A DNA stretch of 31,694 bases from IMG/VR virus record IMGVR_UViG_3300030508_000056, positions 1 through 31,694 of that record. One strand, 5' to 3'. Positions 15,510 through 22,712 of this stretch are shown piece by piece; position 1 is the stretch's first letter; the number at the start of each line of letters is the position of its first letter. Source of the DNA: a virus. Position numbers and translations under genes: made by a program. Under the pieces are notes generated by a model. The model did not search any database and was not told where the DNA came from. It saw nothing but the letters and a program-made list of their open reading frames with translations.

Positions 15510-15922
15510 TATATTTTAATAGCGAGTCCTGATTCAATTAAACCGAATACGTCGAAGTGCCACTCGAGCAATATCGCCAAGTCGTGATAGTATATATGCT
15601 TTACACTAAATTTTTCTTCACTCCAAAACGTGTTATGATAACCATGTGAGATCATATTAGATAAAGAAAATCCATCAGTACTATACAATTCCGATAATGG
15701 TCTTAATAAAGGCTTAATATCTTCAAACTCCACGGTATGTGTTTCGAGATTAGCCAGTGGATGTTCGATATTATGATACGTTTCTTTAGTGTTCCTATAA
15801 TCGGTATCGTCGCTAAACATTATCCCGCATAACCTATCTTGTATTCCATCGCCACGCATTACTTTCAATCCATACGGTAAATATGCCGCCAAGTGCGCTA
15901 ATTCAAGTTTCTCTGTTTTCAT
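15509..15922 (-). CDS. Hypothetical phage protein (HLAxYLPYGLKV family), 137 aa
   Basis: I choose ATG 15922, which gives MKTEKLELAHLAAYLPYGLKV, an opening I recognise from uncharacterised phage and prophage proteins of Bacteroidota. Upstream GTG 15955 is in frame but would add residues encoded by the leader motif. The middle, EFEDIKPLLRPLSEL, and the end, ILLEWHFDVFGLIESGLAIKI, are also typical of that family. Function unknown. It has a hairpin leader with the TTTGGTGGTA motif. Confidence 0.75.
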   Translation of the reverse strand: MKTEKLELAHLAAYLPYGLKVMRGDGIQDRLCGIMFSDDTDYRNTKETYHNIEHPLANLETHTVEFEDIKPLLRPLSELYSTDGFSLSNMISHGYHNTFWSEEKFSVKHIYYHDLAILLEWHFDVFGLIESGLAIKI

Positions 15923-15946
15923 ATCTGTTTGATTAATATGTTTAGT

Positions 15947-15981
15947 TACCACCAAATCCCCGCAAATCGAAACTTGCAGGG
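15947..15981 (-). promoter_or_regulatory. Leader hairpin with TTTGGTGGTA motif (copy 1)
   Basis: On the plus strand TACCACCAAATCCCCGC (15947-15963) is identical over 17 bases to the element at 29840-29856. CCCCGCAA (15958-15965) pairs with TTGCAGGG (15974-15981), eight pairs with one G-U in the minus-strand RNA. The hairpin is followed by ATTTGGTGGTA, 25 nt or so before ATG 15922. Confidence 0.6.
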
Positions 15982-16018
15982 TTGGGGGATAGCCATTAAT
16001 TTGCTACCTGAATCGTCT

Positions 16019-16369
16019 TTATTGCGGAATAGCCTCGTATTGAGTGCGCTCTGGTAATGGCTGAAGCTCTTTTTTGTCCCTTACTTTAATAGATTGAAAA
16101 CTACAATTGATTGGCAGTCTTGAACTATAACCGCTTAGTGTTAAATGGTCGCCTGATTTTTGAACTCTTGAATAAGAACTCACATAGCTTTTGTCGCCTT
16201 CGTGAATAAAATCGTACAAATCAAAGATTAAATCAATTGGCAATCCGCTAACTGTTTTTAAGCTAATATTAAAATCGGGATTAGCTTTTTGTAATTTATC
16301 ATTTTTAGCTTTCATTAACTTTAAATAATCAATTACGTCTTGTACTGTTTTGAAATCGTTAGTTTCCAT
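16019..16369 (-). CDS. Hypothetical protein, 116 aa
   Basis: Begins METNDFKTVQDVIDYLKLMKAK at ATG 16369; an in-frame ATG at 16399 is in the loop of an 11-bp inverted repeat and I consider it less likely. The product is helical at the front, with a PDFNISLKTVSGLPIDLIFDLYDFIHEG middle, and Ser/Arg-rich beta segments at the end. No family recognised. It lies just downstream of the regulatory region and is the first gene transcribed leftward from it, after the 64-aa regulator candidate. Confidence 0.6.
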   Translation of the reverse strand: METNDFKTVQDVIDYLKLMKAKNDKLQKANPDFNISLKTVSGLPIDLIFDLYDFIHEGDKSYVSSYSRVQKSGDHLTLSGYSSRLPINCSFQSIKVRDKKELQPLPERTQYEAIPQ

Positions 16370-16382
16370 TTTGTTTTTTAAA

Positions 16383-16418
16383 TTACACCATAACTGCATT
16401 GCTATGATTATGGTGTAA
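16383..16418 (-). repeat. 11-bp inverted repeat in front of the 116-aa gene
   Basis: TTACACCATAA (16383-16393) and TTATGGTGTAA (16408-16418) are perfect inverted repeats around a 14-nt spacer. In RNA they form a hairpin ending 13 nt before ATG 16369. As DNA they lie right after a promoter-like box, where a repressor could also bind. Confidence 0.75.
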
Positions 16419-16437
16419 AGATAGACATTAATCTGTC
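16416..16437 (-). promoter_or_regulatory. Promoter box overlapped by operator copy 2
   Basis: Minus-strand TATCTTTA (plus 16416-16423) resembles the TAnnTTTG box. It shares two bases with TAGACATTAATCTGTC (16422-16437), which differs in one base from the operator-like palindrome at 16633-16648. A protein bound there would block this promoter. Confidence 0.55.
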
Positions 16438-16622
16438 ACTTCCAAATAATATTTATACTTTTTTTCAAAATAATCAGATATTTTTTCGAAATCGCCTTTT
16501 AGCCATGATTTGCCACGGTTATTTTTTTCTTTATCGCTGATAATCCGCTTATGCCCGAATACCTCTTTGGATATACTAGCATTGTTAAAATCTGGGTTGT
16601 TTAGTAATTCTCGTACTGTCAT
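16428..16622 (-). CDS. Candidate small DNA-binding regulator, 64 aa
   Basis: A basic, helical protein, MTVRELLNNPDFNNASISKEV, then FGHKRIISDKEKNNRGKSWLKGDFEKISDYFEKK. The arrangement of short helices with SISKEVFG followed by Lys/Arg-rich turns could be a compact helix-turn-helix, but I cannot assign a family. The context is the stronger clue: it sits between two copies of the same palindrome, one over its own promoter and one over the next gene's, as expected for an autoregulating repressor. Its stop codon lies within the second copy. Confidence 0.55.
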   Translation of the reverse strand: MTVRELLNNPDFNNASISKEVFGHKRIISDKEKNNRGKSWLKGDFEKISDYFEKKYKYYLEVTD

Positions 16623-16626
16623 GCTA

Positions 16627-16634
16627 CAAATTTA
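16627..16634 (-). promoter_or_regulatory. Promoter box for the 64-aa gene, leaderless spacing
   Basis: Minus-strand TAAATTTG, an exact TAnnTTTG match, lies only four bases before ATG 16622. A normal start site would fall at or within the ATG, giving a leaderless mRNA. The box touches the palindrome at 16633-16650. Confidence 0.65.
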
Positions 16635-16650
16635 GACATTTATCTGTCTA
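16633..16650. promoter_or_regulatory. Palindromic operator-like site, copy 1
   Basis: TAGACATTTATCTGTCTA has perfect 6-bp arms (TAGACA/TGTCTA) around six bases. It lies between the divergent promoters of the 64-aa gene and the fibre gene, touching the -7 box of the former and reaching the -33 region of the latter. Sixteen of its bases recur with one change at 16422-16437. Confidence 0.7.
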
Positions 16651-16671
16651 TTTTATATTCTTTTTTCGTAT

Positions 16672-16679
16672 TATATTTA
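16672..16679 (+). promoter_or_regulatory. Promoter box for the fibre/SGNH gene
   Basis: TATATTTA lies six bases before ATG 16686. The surrounding ATTATATTTACAAC is identical to that at 9980-9993, suggesting that both plus-strand late operons use the same signal. No TTTG is found 19 nt upstream; the palindrome lies there instead. Confidence 0.6.
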
Positions 16680-16685
16680 CAACCA

Positions 16686-19600
16686 ATGAAGAAAATTCTC
16701 CTTTCCTTAATAATCACAATAGCCACGGCAACAGTTTGGGCGCAACAAACAGCTTGGCCTACGAGTGCGCCTCCTGGTTCTGTATCATCGCCGACAACGC
16801 CCCGTAACAATGGAACAGCAGACAGCTTAAACACTAAGTTTTACTTAGGTATTGGGCAGTACTTCAATCAATTTTACACCGCAGCCCAGGTAAACCAACT
16901 CCTAACAGGAGGCTATATAAAAGCGGGCGGATCGGGTAATGCAAGCGGATTATTCTTAGATGGGACAAACAAAGCATATGTTCCGGGTGGATTTTCATAT
17001 AATGTAGGAACTAATTCATATAATTTCAGCAAAGCCTTATCAACTTCGGTTCTTACAGTGGGCAATACCGCTACATTCAATAACACCGCTATTTTTAACG
17101 GGACTGTAAACCTTGGCGGAATATTACCTTATTTAGCCACTAACCAACATTTGGTTGTTGACGGAAGCGGGAACATCAATAATGATAGCACTACATATGT
17201 TCAGGAAAATGGCAACAGTATATTAAACGGGATATTAACAATAAAAAACGGTCAAATAGTAATAGATACAGTAGGAAGTCTTCAAAATCAACCCATTGCA
17301 TTAGGTGGCACAAGTAGTACAACGGGGTTGTATCAATTTCACGACCCAACAACCGGGTATAATTTCGGTCTGAACATATCAGGAACACCATTAATAGGAT
17401 ATAATAATACCGGGATATTTTTGGGTGGTGATAGTTATAGAGGTCCTATAAATTTATATGGCTCTACAATCATGTTCGGCGGATCAGGAACTGCTTTTGA
17501 TTCTGCCCCCGGGAGTGGACTACCTACATTTTATATGCCTGTATATGGAGTTGATGCAGTTCTGCCAACCCAGTTGGTTACATTGGAGCAATTGACTGGT
17601 GGATATCAGCCGATATTGGTAAGTGGCACAAATATTAAAACAGTTAATAGTCAATCTTTGATCGGGTCTGGTAATATTGTAATTAGCGGCGGATTTACGC
17701 CAAGCGGAACAACGGATGAAACATTAGCCGGAGATGGTTCAAATGTTTCTAATTTAAATTACGCATTAATTGATAAATCATACCCAACTCCCTCTGGATC
17801 GTATGCATTAACAACGGCTACGCCAAATCAAAGTACTGGTTTTACTTATTCAAGCGGTAATTATACAGCGACATCCGGTACGGCGTATGTATTAATGAAT
17901 GGCTCACTTGGTAGTACCATTTCAGGAGAAATAAGAACTACATATGCATCTTCTGCAAATCAATTAGCAGTTTTAGGGATTGATGTAAACAATACATTCA
18001 ATAATTTTAATTCCCCGTGGTATTATCAGCTATATGCGGATGGTTCAACATATTACTATGCTGAAAATTCAGGAGTTGGAACAAGTAGCGGAATATCTGT
18101 TGTTGTTGGCGATATTATAAGATTGCGAAGAGACGGCTCTACTGGAATTGTTTATGCCGAGAAGTCTATTGATGGTGGTACTACCTTTACTCTAATCCAT
18201 CAATTTACAACTACTAATACTGGATTGGTGTATTATAAATTAGCGGGCGTATCATCTGGGAATGTTGCTTCTAATGTGCAGGCAACTATAGATGTTGTAC
18301 CTGCTTCGTTTGCAAACAATGATTTACTATTTTACAATAGTACTGCAACAACGTTTAATAACGTTTCAATTGGGAATTCGTTATCATTCATTCCTATAAC
18401 ATTGCCCGGGATTGGCGGCGTATCCGATGGATCAACAGATAATTATGCTTCATTCAATACGGCCAATACAATCGCATCGGGTAAACCTATATATTTTCCT
18501 CAAAATTCAGCAGGAAACGCCAATTATAATTTTGCTACAGCGCCAACAATATCAGGCAATATTATATCAGCTGATGCTAATGTTATTTTAACAACACCAT
18601 CAACAAATGGAGTTACTTTTTCAAATTCAACCCTTACAACCCCTTTAAAAATATTTAGTTCAGATAGAAATAACACGGCTTTAGAACAAGCAAATAATAT
18701 GCCTGATTGGGTATCTAAAGCAACTGATAATGTATACGAGCAAGATAATATACAGCAACCTCAGGTTGTTAATGCCACCTTGTTCTCCCAAAGGCAATAT
18801 AATACTGGAACATCTGGATTTATTTCAGGACAAAGTACCTTAACAGCAAGCAATCAAGTTACATGGGCCACAAGTTCAATAACTAATGCTAATGCAATAG
18901 ATGTTGTTGGGGGTGTCCCCATAATAGGTAATATGTATACGTGCTCTACATCACCTAGTACAAACAGTGGAACAAGATTTGGAGTATTGGTAGATATTGG
19001 AGGCGGATTATATACATATTTTTCAATTGATGCTAATAATAAATGGTATTTAGGCCAATTTAATGGGACTTCTTATTCGGAATCAACTGGAGTGTTATTG
19101 CCAACGGCTGCATATGGAATATCATCATCGGCAACAACCATTGTATCTTACAGAATTATAAGTGCAAATAATATTGAATTTTATGTAAACGGAGTATTTG
19201 TCTCAAAATATTCAGAACCGTCTCCGATGGCATATGTAGGCGTCGGGTGGTATGATACATCGGCAACAAGTTCAGGAGCTGTTTATGCTTATGATTTCGT
19301 TTCAGGATTCTCGCAAACAGCATATTCAGGTAATGATATTATTTTTTATGCATTTGGAGACAGTATAACATCTGGCGAAGGCTCTGATCTATCATGGCCT
19401 AATACATTAAAATGGATAGTCGAGGGAAAACGGGGAATAGGAAAATGTACTGTATATAACTATGGTAATTCAGGCTATACAGCAGCCCAAGAATATACTG
19501 TGATGCAGGGAATAACGCTAACACCCGGATCATATGTAGGAGTTATGGTTGGAACTAATGATATACAAGCACAAACGAGTATGTCATCGTTTAAAACTAC

Positions 19601-20438
19601 TATTGCCAATATCATAACTTATATTAAAGCAGCTGGATGTATTCCAATTATTGCCATACCGCCTACATTTATTTCACAATCGTTGACGGGTTATGGTTAT
19701 GCTACTGCAAATTATCAATTGGGGGGCAATTACAGATCAGCTATAATTAGAGTTGCCGCCGAACAGGGGGGATGTTACATGGCCGATGTTAATTCAGCCA
19801 TTGGAGAAATATCAGCTACAAATCAGCAATTGAGAGATAATATACATCCACAACCGGCATATATGGGTGGTGTAATAGCTAATGAATTTGTAAAATCTTT
19901 AATGTCTGCAATGTTACCTGCTAAAATTAGCAATACATCTGTAGTAACTGCTCCGTATTCAATGGTTGGAAGTTCACCGATTAATCAAAGTTACGCTGGA
20001 GCTTATTTGGCCACCCTGACAGGATCGGAAACACTAATTAATAAAACATTAACATCCCCGCAACTTAATAGCCCATTATTAAATACAACCTCAACAGTAG
20101 GCAATGTATGGACAGCCACAGGTACTAATGGTTCGGGTAATTGGGCTATACCGACTATTCCAAACAAATCGCACACTATTTTTACACCCACAACAGGGTC
20201 AACAGTCACACTGGTTAATAACCAATATAATATTATAAATCCATCAGGAGCATTATTAGCATTAACCATTAATCTGCCATCATCTCCAGTTGATAAGGAT
20301 GAAGTAAGAATTAAATTTACTCAAACCATTAGCACGGTTACCTATGCAAATGGCACTGTAGTGGATGGCATAACGGCACCAACAGCAGGAGGATTGACTA
20401 TTTTAGTATTTGACAGTTCGACTTCAAGTTGGTATTAA
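16686..20438 (+). CDS. Exported fibre-like protein with SGNH/GDSL esterase domain, 1250 aa
   Basis: Residues 1-20 are a textbook Sec signal peptide (MKK, a hydrophobic ILLSLIITIATATVW core, cleavage near AQQ). Residues about 306-335 hold the tail-fibre phrase YQPILVSGTNIKTVNS. Two concanavalin-like beta domains follow (about 363-530 and 690-880), with a DGSTDN segment (581-586) like the start of a parallel beta-helix between them. The SGNH hydrolase domain has GDSIT (891-895, S893), NYGNSG (925-930), GTND (956-959) and DNIHP (1051-1055, H1054), so the Ser-Asp-His set and oxyanion residues are all present. The end (about 1100-1250) is a beta-rich tip. It probably removes acyl groups from a host surface glycan. 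A signal peptide on a virion fibre is unusual: it may be an exported surface protein instead. Confidence 0.8.
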   Translation: MKKILLSLIITIATATVWAQQTAWPTSAPPGSVSSPTTPRNNGTADSLNTKFYLGIGQYFNQFYTAAQVNQLLTGGYIKAGGSGNASGLFLDGTNKAYVPGGFSYNVGTNSYNFSKALSTSVLTVGNTATFNNTAIFNGTVNLGGILPYLATNQHLVVDGSGNINNDSTTYVQENGNSILNGILTIKNGQIVIDTVGSLQNQPIALGGTSSTTGLYQFHDPTTGYNFGLNISGTPLIGYNNTGIFLGGDSYRGPINLYGSTIMFGGSGTAFDSAPGSGLPTFYMPVYGVDAVLPTQLVTLEQLTGGYQPILVSGTNIKTVNSQSLIGSGNIVISGGFTPSGTTDETLAGDGSNVSNLNYALIDKSYPTPSGSYALTTATPNQSTGFTYSSGNYTATSGTAYVLMNGSLGSTISGEIRTTYASSANQLAVLGIDVNNTFNNFNSPWYYQLYADGSTYYYAENSGVGTSSGISVVVGDIIRLRRDGSTGIVYAEKSIDGGTTFTLIHQFTTTNTGLVYYKLAGVSSGNVASNVQATIDVVPASFANNDLLFYNSTATTFNNVSIGNSLSFIPITLPGIGGVSDGSTDNYASFNTANTIASGKPIYFPQNSAGNANYNFATAPTISGNIISADANVILTTPSTNGVTFSNSTLTTPLKIFSSDRNNTALEQANNMPDWVSKATDNVYEQDNIQQPQVVNATLFSQRQYNTGTSGFISGQSTLTASNQVTWATSSITNANAIDVVGGVPIIGNMYTCSTSPSTNSGTRFGVLVDIGGGLYTYFSIDANNKWYLGQFNGTSYSESTGVLLPTAAYGISSSATTIVSYRIISANNIEFYVNGVFVSKYSEPSPMAYVGVGWYDTSATSSGAVYAYDFVSGFSQTAYSGNDIIFYAFGDSITSGEGSDLSWPNTLKWIVEGKRGIGKCTVYNYGNSGYTAAQEYTVMQGITLTPGSYVGVMVGTNDIQAQTSMSSFKTTIANIITYIKAAGCIPIIAIPPTFISQSLTGYGYATANYQLGGNYRSAIIRVAAEQGGCYMADVNSAIGEISATNQQLRDNIHPQPAYMGGVIANEFVKSLMSAMLPAKISNTSVVTAPYSMVGSSPINQSYAGAYLATLTGSETLINKTLTSPQLNSPLLNTTSTVGNVWTATGTNGSGNWAIPTIPNKSHTIFTPTTGSTVTLVNNQYNIINPSGALLALTINLPSSPVDKDEVRIKFTQTISTVTYANGTVVDGITAPTAGGLTILVFDSSTSSWY

Positions 20439-20462
20439 TTAAGAATCATTAATTAAAAAATC

Positions 20463-20549
20463 ATGATAGAACCAGAAGACGAACAAATCGAAGAAGTGGA
20501 AGAAAGCGAGCCTGGAATACCACCAAACCCAACACAACCGCATCCATGA
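20463..20549 (+). CDS. Small acidic peptide, 28 aa
   Basis: MIEPEDEQIEEVEESEPG followed by a Pro-rich end. It shares the MIEP plus acidic opening with the 42-aa peptide at 8044 and, like it, overlaps the next gene by ATGA. It may serve to couple translation to the membrane protein that follows. Too short for family assignment. Confidence 0.5.
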   Translation: MIEPEDEQIEEVEESEPGIPPNPTQPHP

Positions 20550-20911
20550 GTAGGAACGGGCGTTTATTTTTAATAACACATTTGTACCCGTTGTGCATGG
20601 CTATTCAAATGCAATGGGGATCATGGACCCCTATATGGAGTGTGTTGTTTCAGATTACGCCCGTTTTGTTTATATTTACACTGCTGTCTGAATGGAAGCA
20701 AACAAGCAGCATAAAGCTATCATGGCATGAGCGACAATTTATAAACTATTTTATTTATACATTTGTTGTTTTACATATATATTATATCGCTTGTTTATTT
20801 GCTTCACCAAAGTGGGTATCTTATCATAATAATTTTGTAATTTGGTTTTCGGTAATTACCATAATATTTTATACCTATATCAATGTCACCCGAAAAATCA
20901 AATTCAGATAG
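20546..20911 (+). CDS. Polytopic membrane protein, 121 aa
   Basis: Three clear transmembrane segments at about residues 29-48, 65-86 and 96-114, rich in Trp, Tyr and Ile, with a basic end (VTRKIKFR). The soluble parts are short. It could be a holin- or pinholin-type protein or a surface-exclusion factor; a better holin candidate exists at 25448. It is followed by two proteins with one membrane segment and a coiled coil, in overlapping frames. Confidence 0.6.
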   Translation: MSRNGRLFLITHLYPLCMAIQMQWGSWTPIWSVLFQITPVLFIFTLLSEWKQTSSIKLSWHERQFINYFIYTFVVLHIYYIACLFASPKWVSYHNNFVIWFSVITIIFYTYINVTRKIKFR

Positions 20912-21104
20912 CTATGCCGGGAATATCATTTGGGGCATAATTGTTGTATTTGGTATATTGCAGATATGGACGTATTTTAAAATGATAAGCCGAAAAGAAG
21001 AACAAATAAACTATGAAGCTATTATTGCTGAAAAGGATCTAATAATAGAAGGCCAGCAAAGACAGCTAGAACGACAAAATAAAATTATAGAAGATTTGCA
21101 ATGA
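20883..21104 (+). CDS. Membrane-anchored coiled-coil protein (i-spanin-like), 73 aa
   Basis: One transmembrane segment (residues 13-33, NIIWGIIVVFGILQIWTYF) followed by a charged coiled coil to the end (KEEQINYEAIIAEKDLIIEG). This is the layout of inner-membrane spanins (Rz type) that fuse the membranes during lysis. It overlaps the previous gene by 29 nt and the next by 4 nt. Spanin function is a guess from topology. Confidence 0.55.
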   Translation: MSPEKSNSDSYAGNIIWGIIVVFGILQIWTYFKMISRKEEQINYEAIIAEKDLIIEGQQRQLERQNKIIEDLQ

Positions 21105-21457
21105 GTTTAACAAAGCCGTGGAGTGAACATTTAAAAGCCAATATAGTGCCTATTATAGGCATGATAGGCAGTGTTATATATTTTGGACACGTAATTGATT
21201 CTAATTTTCTTGAACTTCAAACAAACCAGGAACAAGCAAAGGTATTTCAGGTTGAAACAAAGAATACCCTAAAAGAAATGCAGGGTCAACAAAATAGCAC
21301 GGCATCTAAACTTGATACATTGCAAATTGAATTTCGTGAATATAAAATGCAAATGGATTACAAAATGGAACTAAACGAATTGAAACATAAATCAGTTAGT
21401 GGTTTTATTACGGAAAGGCATACATCTCATGGCTTAGCTTTAATCGCTGTTAAATGA
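21101..21457 (+). CDS. Membrane-anchored coiled-coil protein, 118 aa
   Basis: A membrane segment at about residues 13-30 (NIVPIIGMIGSVIYFGHV) and a long Gln/Glu/Lys coiled coil at 36-95. The layout is like a spanin or a virion-assembly membrane anchor. It is coupled by ATGA on both sides. No family recognised. Confidence 0.55.
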   Translation: MSLTKPWSEHLKANIVPIIGMIGSVIYFGHVIDSNFLELQTNQEQAKVFQVETKNTLKEMQGQQNSTASKLDTLQIEFREYKMQMDYKMELNELKHKSVSGFITERHTSHGLALIAVK

Positions 21458-21537
21458 ACCTCTTGCAAAAATATGGTATATCTATAATAGCATTAGTATT
21501 CTTAATACTTTTAATCATTGAATTACATTGCATATGA
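21454..21537 (+). CDS. Tiny membrane peptide, 27 aa
   Basis: MNLLQKYGISIIALVFLILL and seven more residues; almost all of it is a single hydrophobic helix. ATGA overlaps on both sides and the unbroken chain of such overlaps in this operon argue that it is translated. It could be a pinholin-like or accessory lysis peptide. Confidence 0.5.
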   Translation: MNLLQKYGISIIALVFLILLIIELHCI

Positions 21538-21629
21538 AAGTTAAACAGGTTACTTGGGCAGCAATATTTTTAATATCGGGAACATTAGTATTTTCGTTTA
21601 TTTATTGGTTGATTATACTTTTAACATGA
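21534..21629 (+). CDS. Tiny membrane peptide, 31 aa
   Basis: MKVKQVTWAAIFLISGTLVF and eleven more residues; one hydrophobic helix with a basic N-terminus. It overlaps its neighbours by ATGA on both sides. Role unknown; it belongs to the same run of small membrane proteins. Confidence 0.5.
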   Translation: MKVKQVTWAAIFLISGTLVFSFIYWLIILLT

Positions 21630-21919
21630 AAAAACTTATCACTATACTTCTATTCATTCCTTTCATTTGCCAGGCTCAAACTAAGGTTCAATTACAGGAT
21701 AGTGTCACTAAATATCAAGATATATCCAATTTTATTTATGATGAATATTGGGGATCCTCTTTTGCAGATATGAAAGCTGGGCCGTATAATGAAAAGGTTA
21801 AATTATACCAAAGCAAACTAGATAAAATTACTAGTAGAGAACAATCTGTCTTGGATAGCATTCAATTTTCAGATAGGCGTAAATATTTAGAAACCAAATA
21901 CAAAATTAAATTACCATGA
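21626..21919 (+). CDS. Exported small protein, 97 aa
   Basis: ATG 21626 gives a signal peptide, MKKLITILLFIPFICQAQ, with probable cleavage after QAQ; longer readings start at a TTG and would bury it. The mature part (about 79 aa) is charged and helical (YNEKVKLYQSKLDKITSREQ). A partner of the membrane coiled-coil proteins upstream (outer spanin-like) is conceivable, though no proper lipobox is present. It overlaps the nuclease gene by ATGA. Confidence 0.6.
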   Translation: MKKLITILLFIPFICQAQTKVQLQDSVTKYQDISNFIYDEYWGSSFADMKAGPYNEKVKLYQSKLDKITSREQSVLDSIQFSDRRKYLETKYKIKLP

Positions 21920-22587
21920 AAAAATCATTACAGTACATTTGCAGGGTGATATTCCTTGCGATAATTATTTGCATTGGGTTTTATGTGAATAGCGAGGGGC
22001 AAACATTACCCAACTGCATAACCGACACAACAGGTGGGTATATCAGCATATTCAACCCTAAAACGCATAATCCGATTTGTAATTATGAATTGCTTACCAA
22101 TTCACATTTAATTATCGTACATCAGCTAAAGATAGACAGGGCACACATACCATTCTTTCCCCATTCAATCGACGTGTTATATTCGGGTAGTGGTGACAGC
22201 CGTGGTCACGTTATACCCTTTGAGGATTTAGCATGGTCACAGGCGACCGCAACGGCTTCTATGGATGAAAATAGAAACCTTGCTCCTGAGCCTCAATCGC
22301 AGAACATCGGCACAGAACTGGCTAAAGAAGATACTGCCCGATTATTAGCTACACAACATATTTATTGCAAAGTGTATGGCGGCACATTTGGTACGCTAGG
22401 AGACATGAAAGGTATTAATAAACCCGCCGTGTATTGGTCTGTATTAATTAGCGACGGGAAGACTTATGTGTACTGGATGTCATTAACTGGCGATGTTGGA
22501 TTTCATACGTTGGGTAAGTGCCATATTGCTTATAGTACGCTGGTGAGTAGGTTGGGATTTGATCCTGTTAAGGTTATTGGTAAATGA
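21916..22587 (+). CDS. Secreted DNA/RNA non-specific endonuclease (beta-beta-alpha metal type), 223 aa
   Basis: An N-terminal signal or anchor (RVIFLAIIICIGFYV, residues 10-24, then SEGQ). The catalytic region is GDSRGHVIPFEDLAWSQ (93-109) with H98 as the general base, corresponding to the DRGH motif of the Serratia/NUC1 family, and NRNLAPEPQSQNIGTELAKED (119-139), corresponding to the N-x-x-P-Q-x-x-N helix with metal-ligand N130 and E138. The Asp two before the Arg is offset by a Ser compared with the usual DRGH. It should cut DNA and RNA in the periplasm or outside. It ends a long coupled operon. Possible uses are clearing host DNA at lysis or blocking incoming DNA. Confidence 0.8.
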   Translation: MKKSLQYICRVIFLAIIICIGFYVNSEGQTLPNCITDTTGGYISIFNPKTHNPICNYELLTNSHLIIVHQLKIDRAHIPFFPHSIDVLYSGSGDSRGHVIPFEDLAWSQATATASMDENRNLAPEPQSQNIGTELAKEDTARLLATQHIYCKVYGGTFGTLGDMKGINKPAVYWSVLISDGKTYVYWMSLTGDVGFHTLGKCHIAYSTLVSRLGFDPVKVIGK

Positions 22588-22655
22588 TCTACTGGCTAAT
22601 CTCCGCCGTCATAATCCTATTAATCATGGCTTTCATGGTAAAAACAAAACCCTGA
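22584..22655 (+). CDS. Tiny membrane peptide, 23 aa
   Basis: MIYWLISAVIILLIMAFMVK and three more residues, a single hydrophobic helix ending in basic residues. It overlaps the nuclease gene by ATGA and is the last reading frame of the plus-strand operon. Its small size makes it uncertain. Confidence 0.45.
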   Translation: MIYWLISAVIILLIMAFMVKTKP

Positions 22656-22673
22656 CCTTTTTAGGGTACAGGG
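22640..22673 (-). terminator. Terminator of the GHKL gene (minus strand)
   Basis: On the minus strand CCCTG (plus 22669-22673) pairs with CAGGG (plus 22650-22654), with extra inner CCT/AGG pairing, followed by TTTTGTTTTT (plus 22640-22649). A second GC-rich hairpin, AACTCCGC (22681-22688) with GCGGAACT (22697-22704), lies just upstream and may act on either strand. Confidence 0.55.
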
Positions 22674-22712
22674 CTGTAACAACTCCGCAGAGTTTTGCGG
22701 AACTACGGGATG

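Noticed and set aside
20435-20456. TTAATTAA ... TTAATTAA palindromes after the fibre gene stop
   Set aside because: Purely A/T, so a weak hairpin and likely by chance. The downstream genes appear to belong to the same operon.
21554-21625. TTG-started extension of the 97-aa exported protein
   Set aside because: It would bury a clear signal peptide, and the ATG at 21626 has an ATGA overlap with the preceding peptide.
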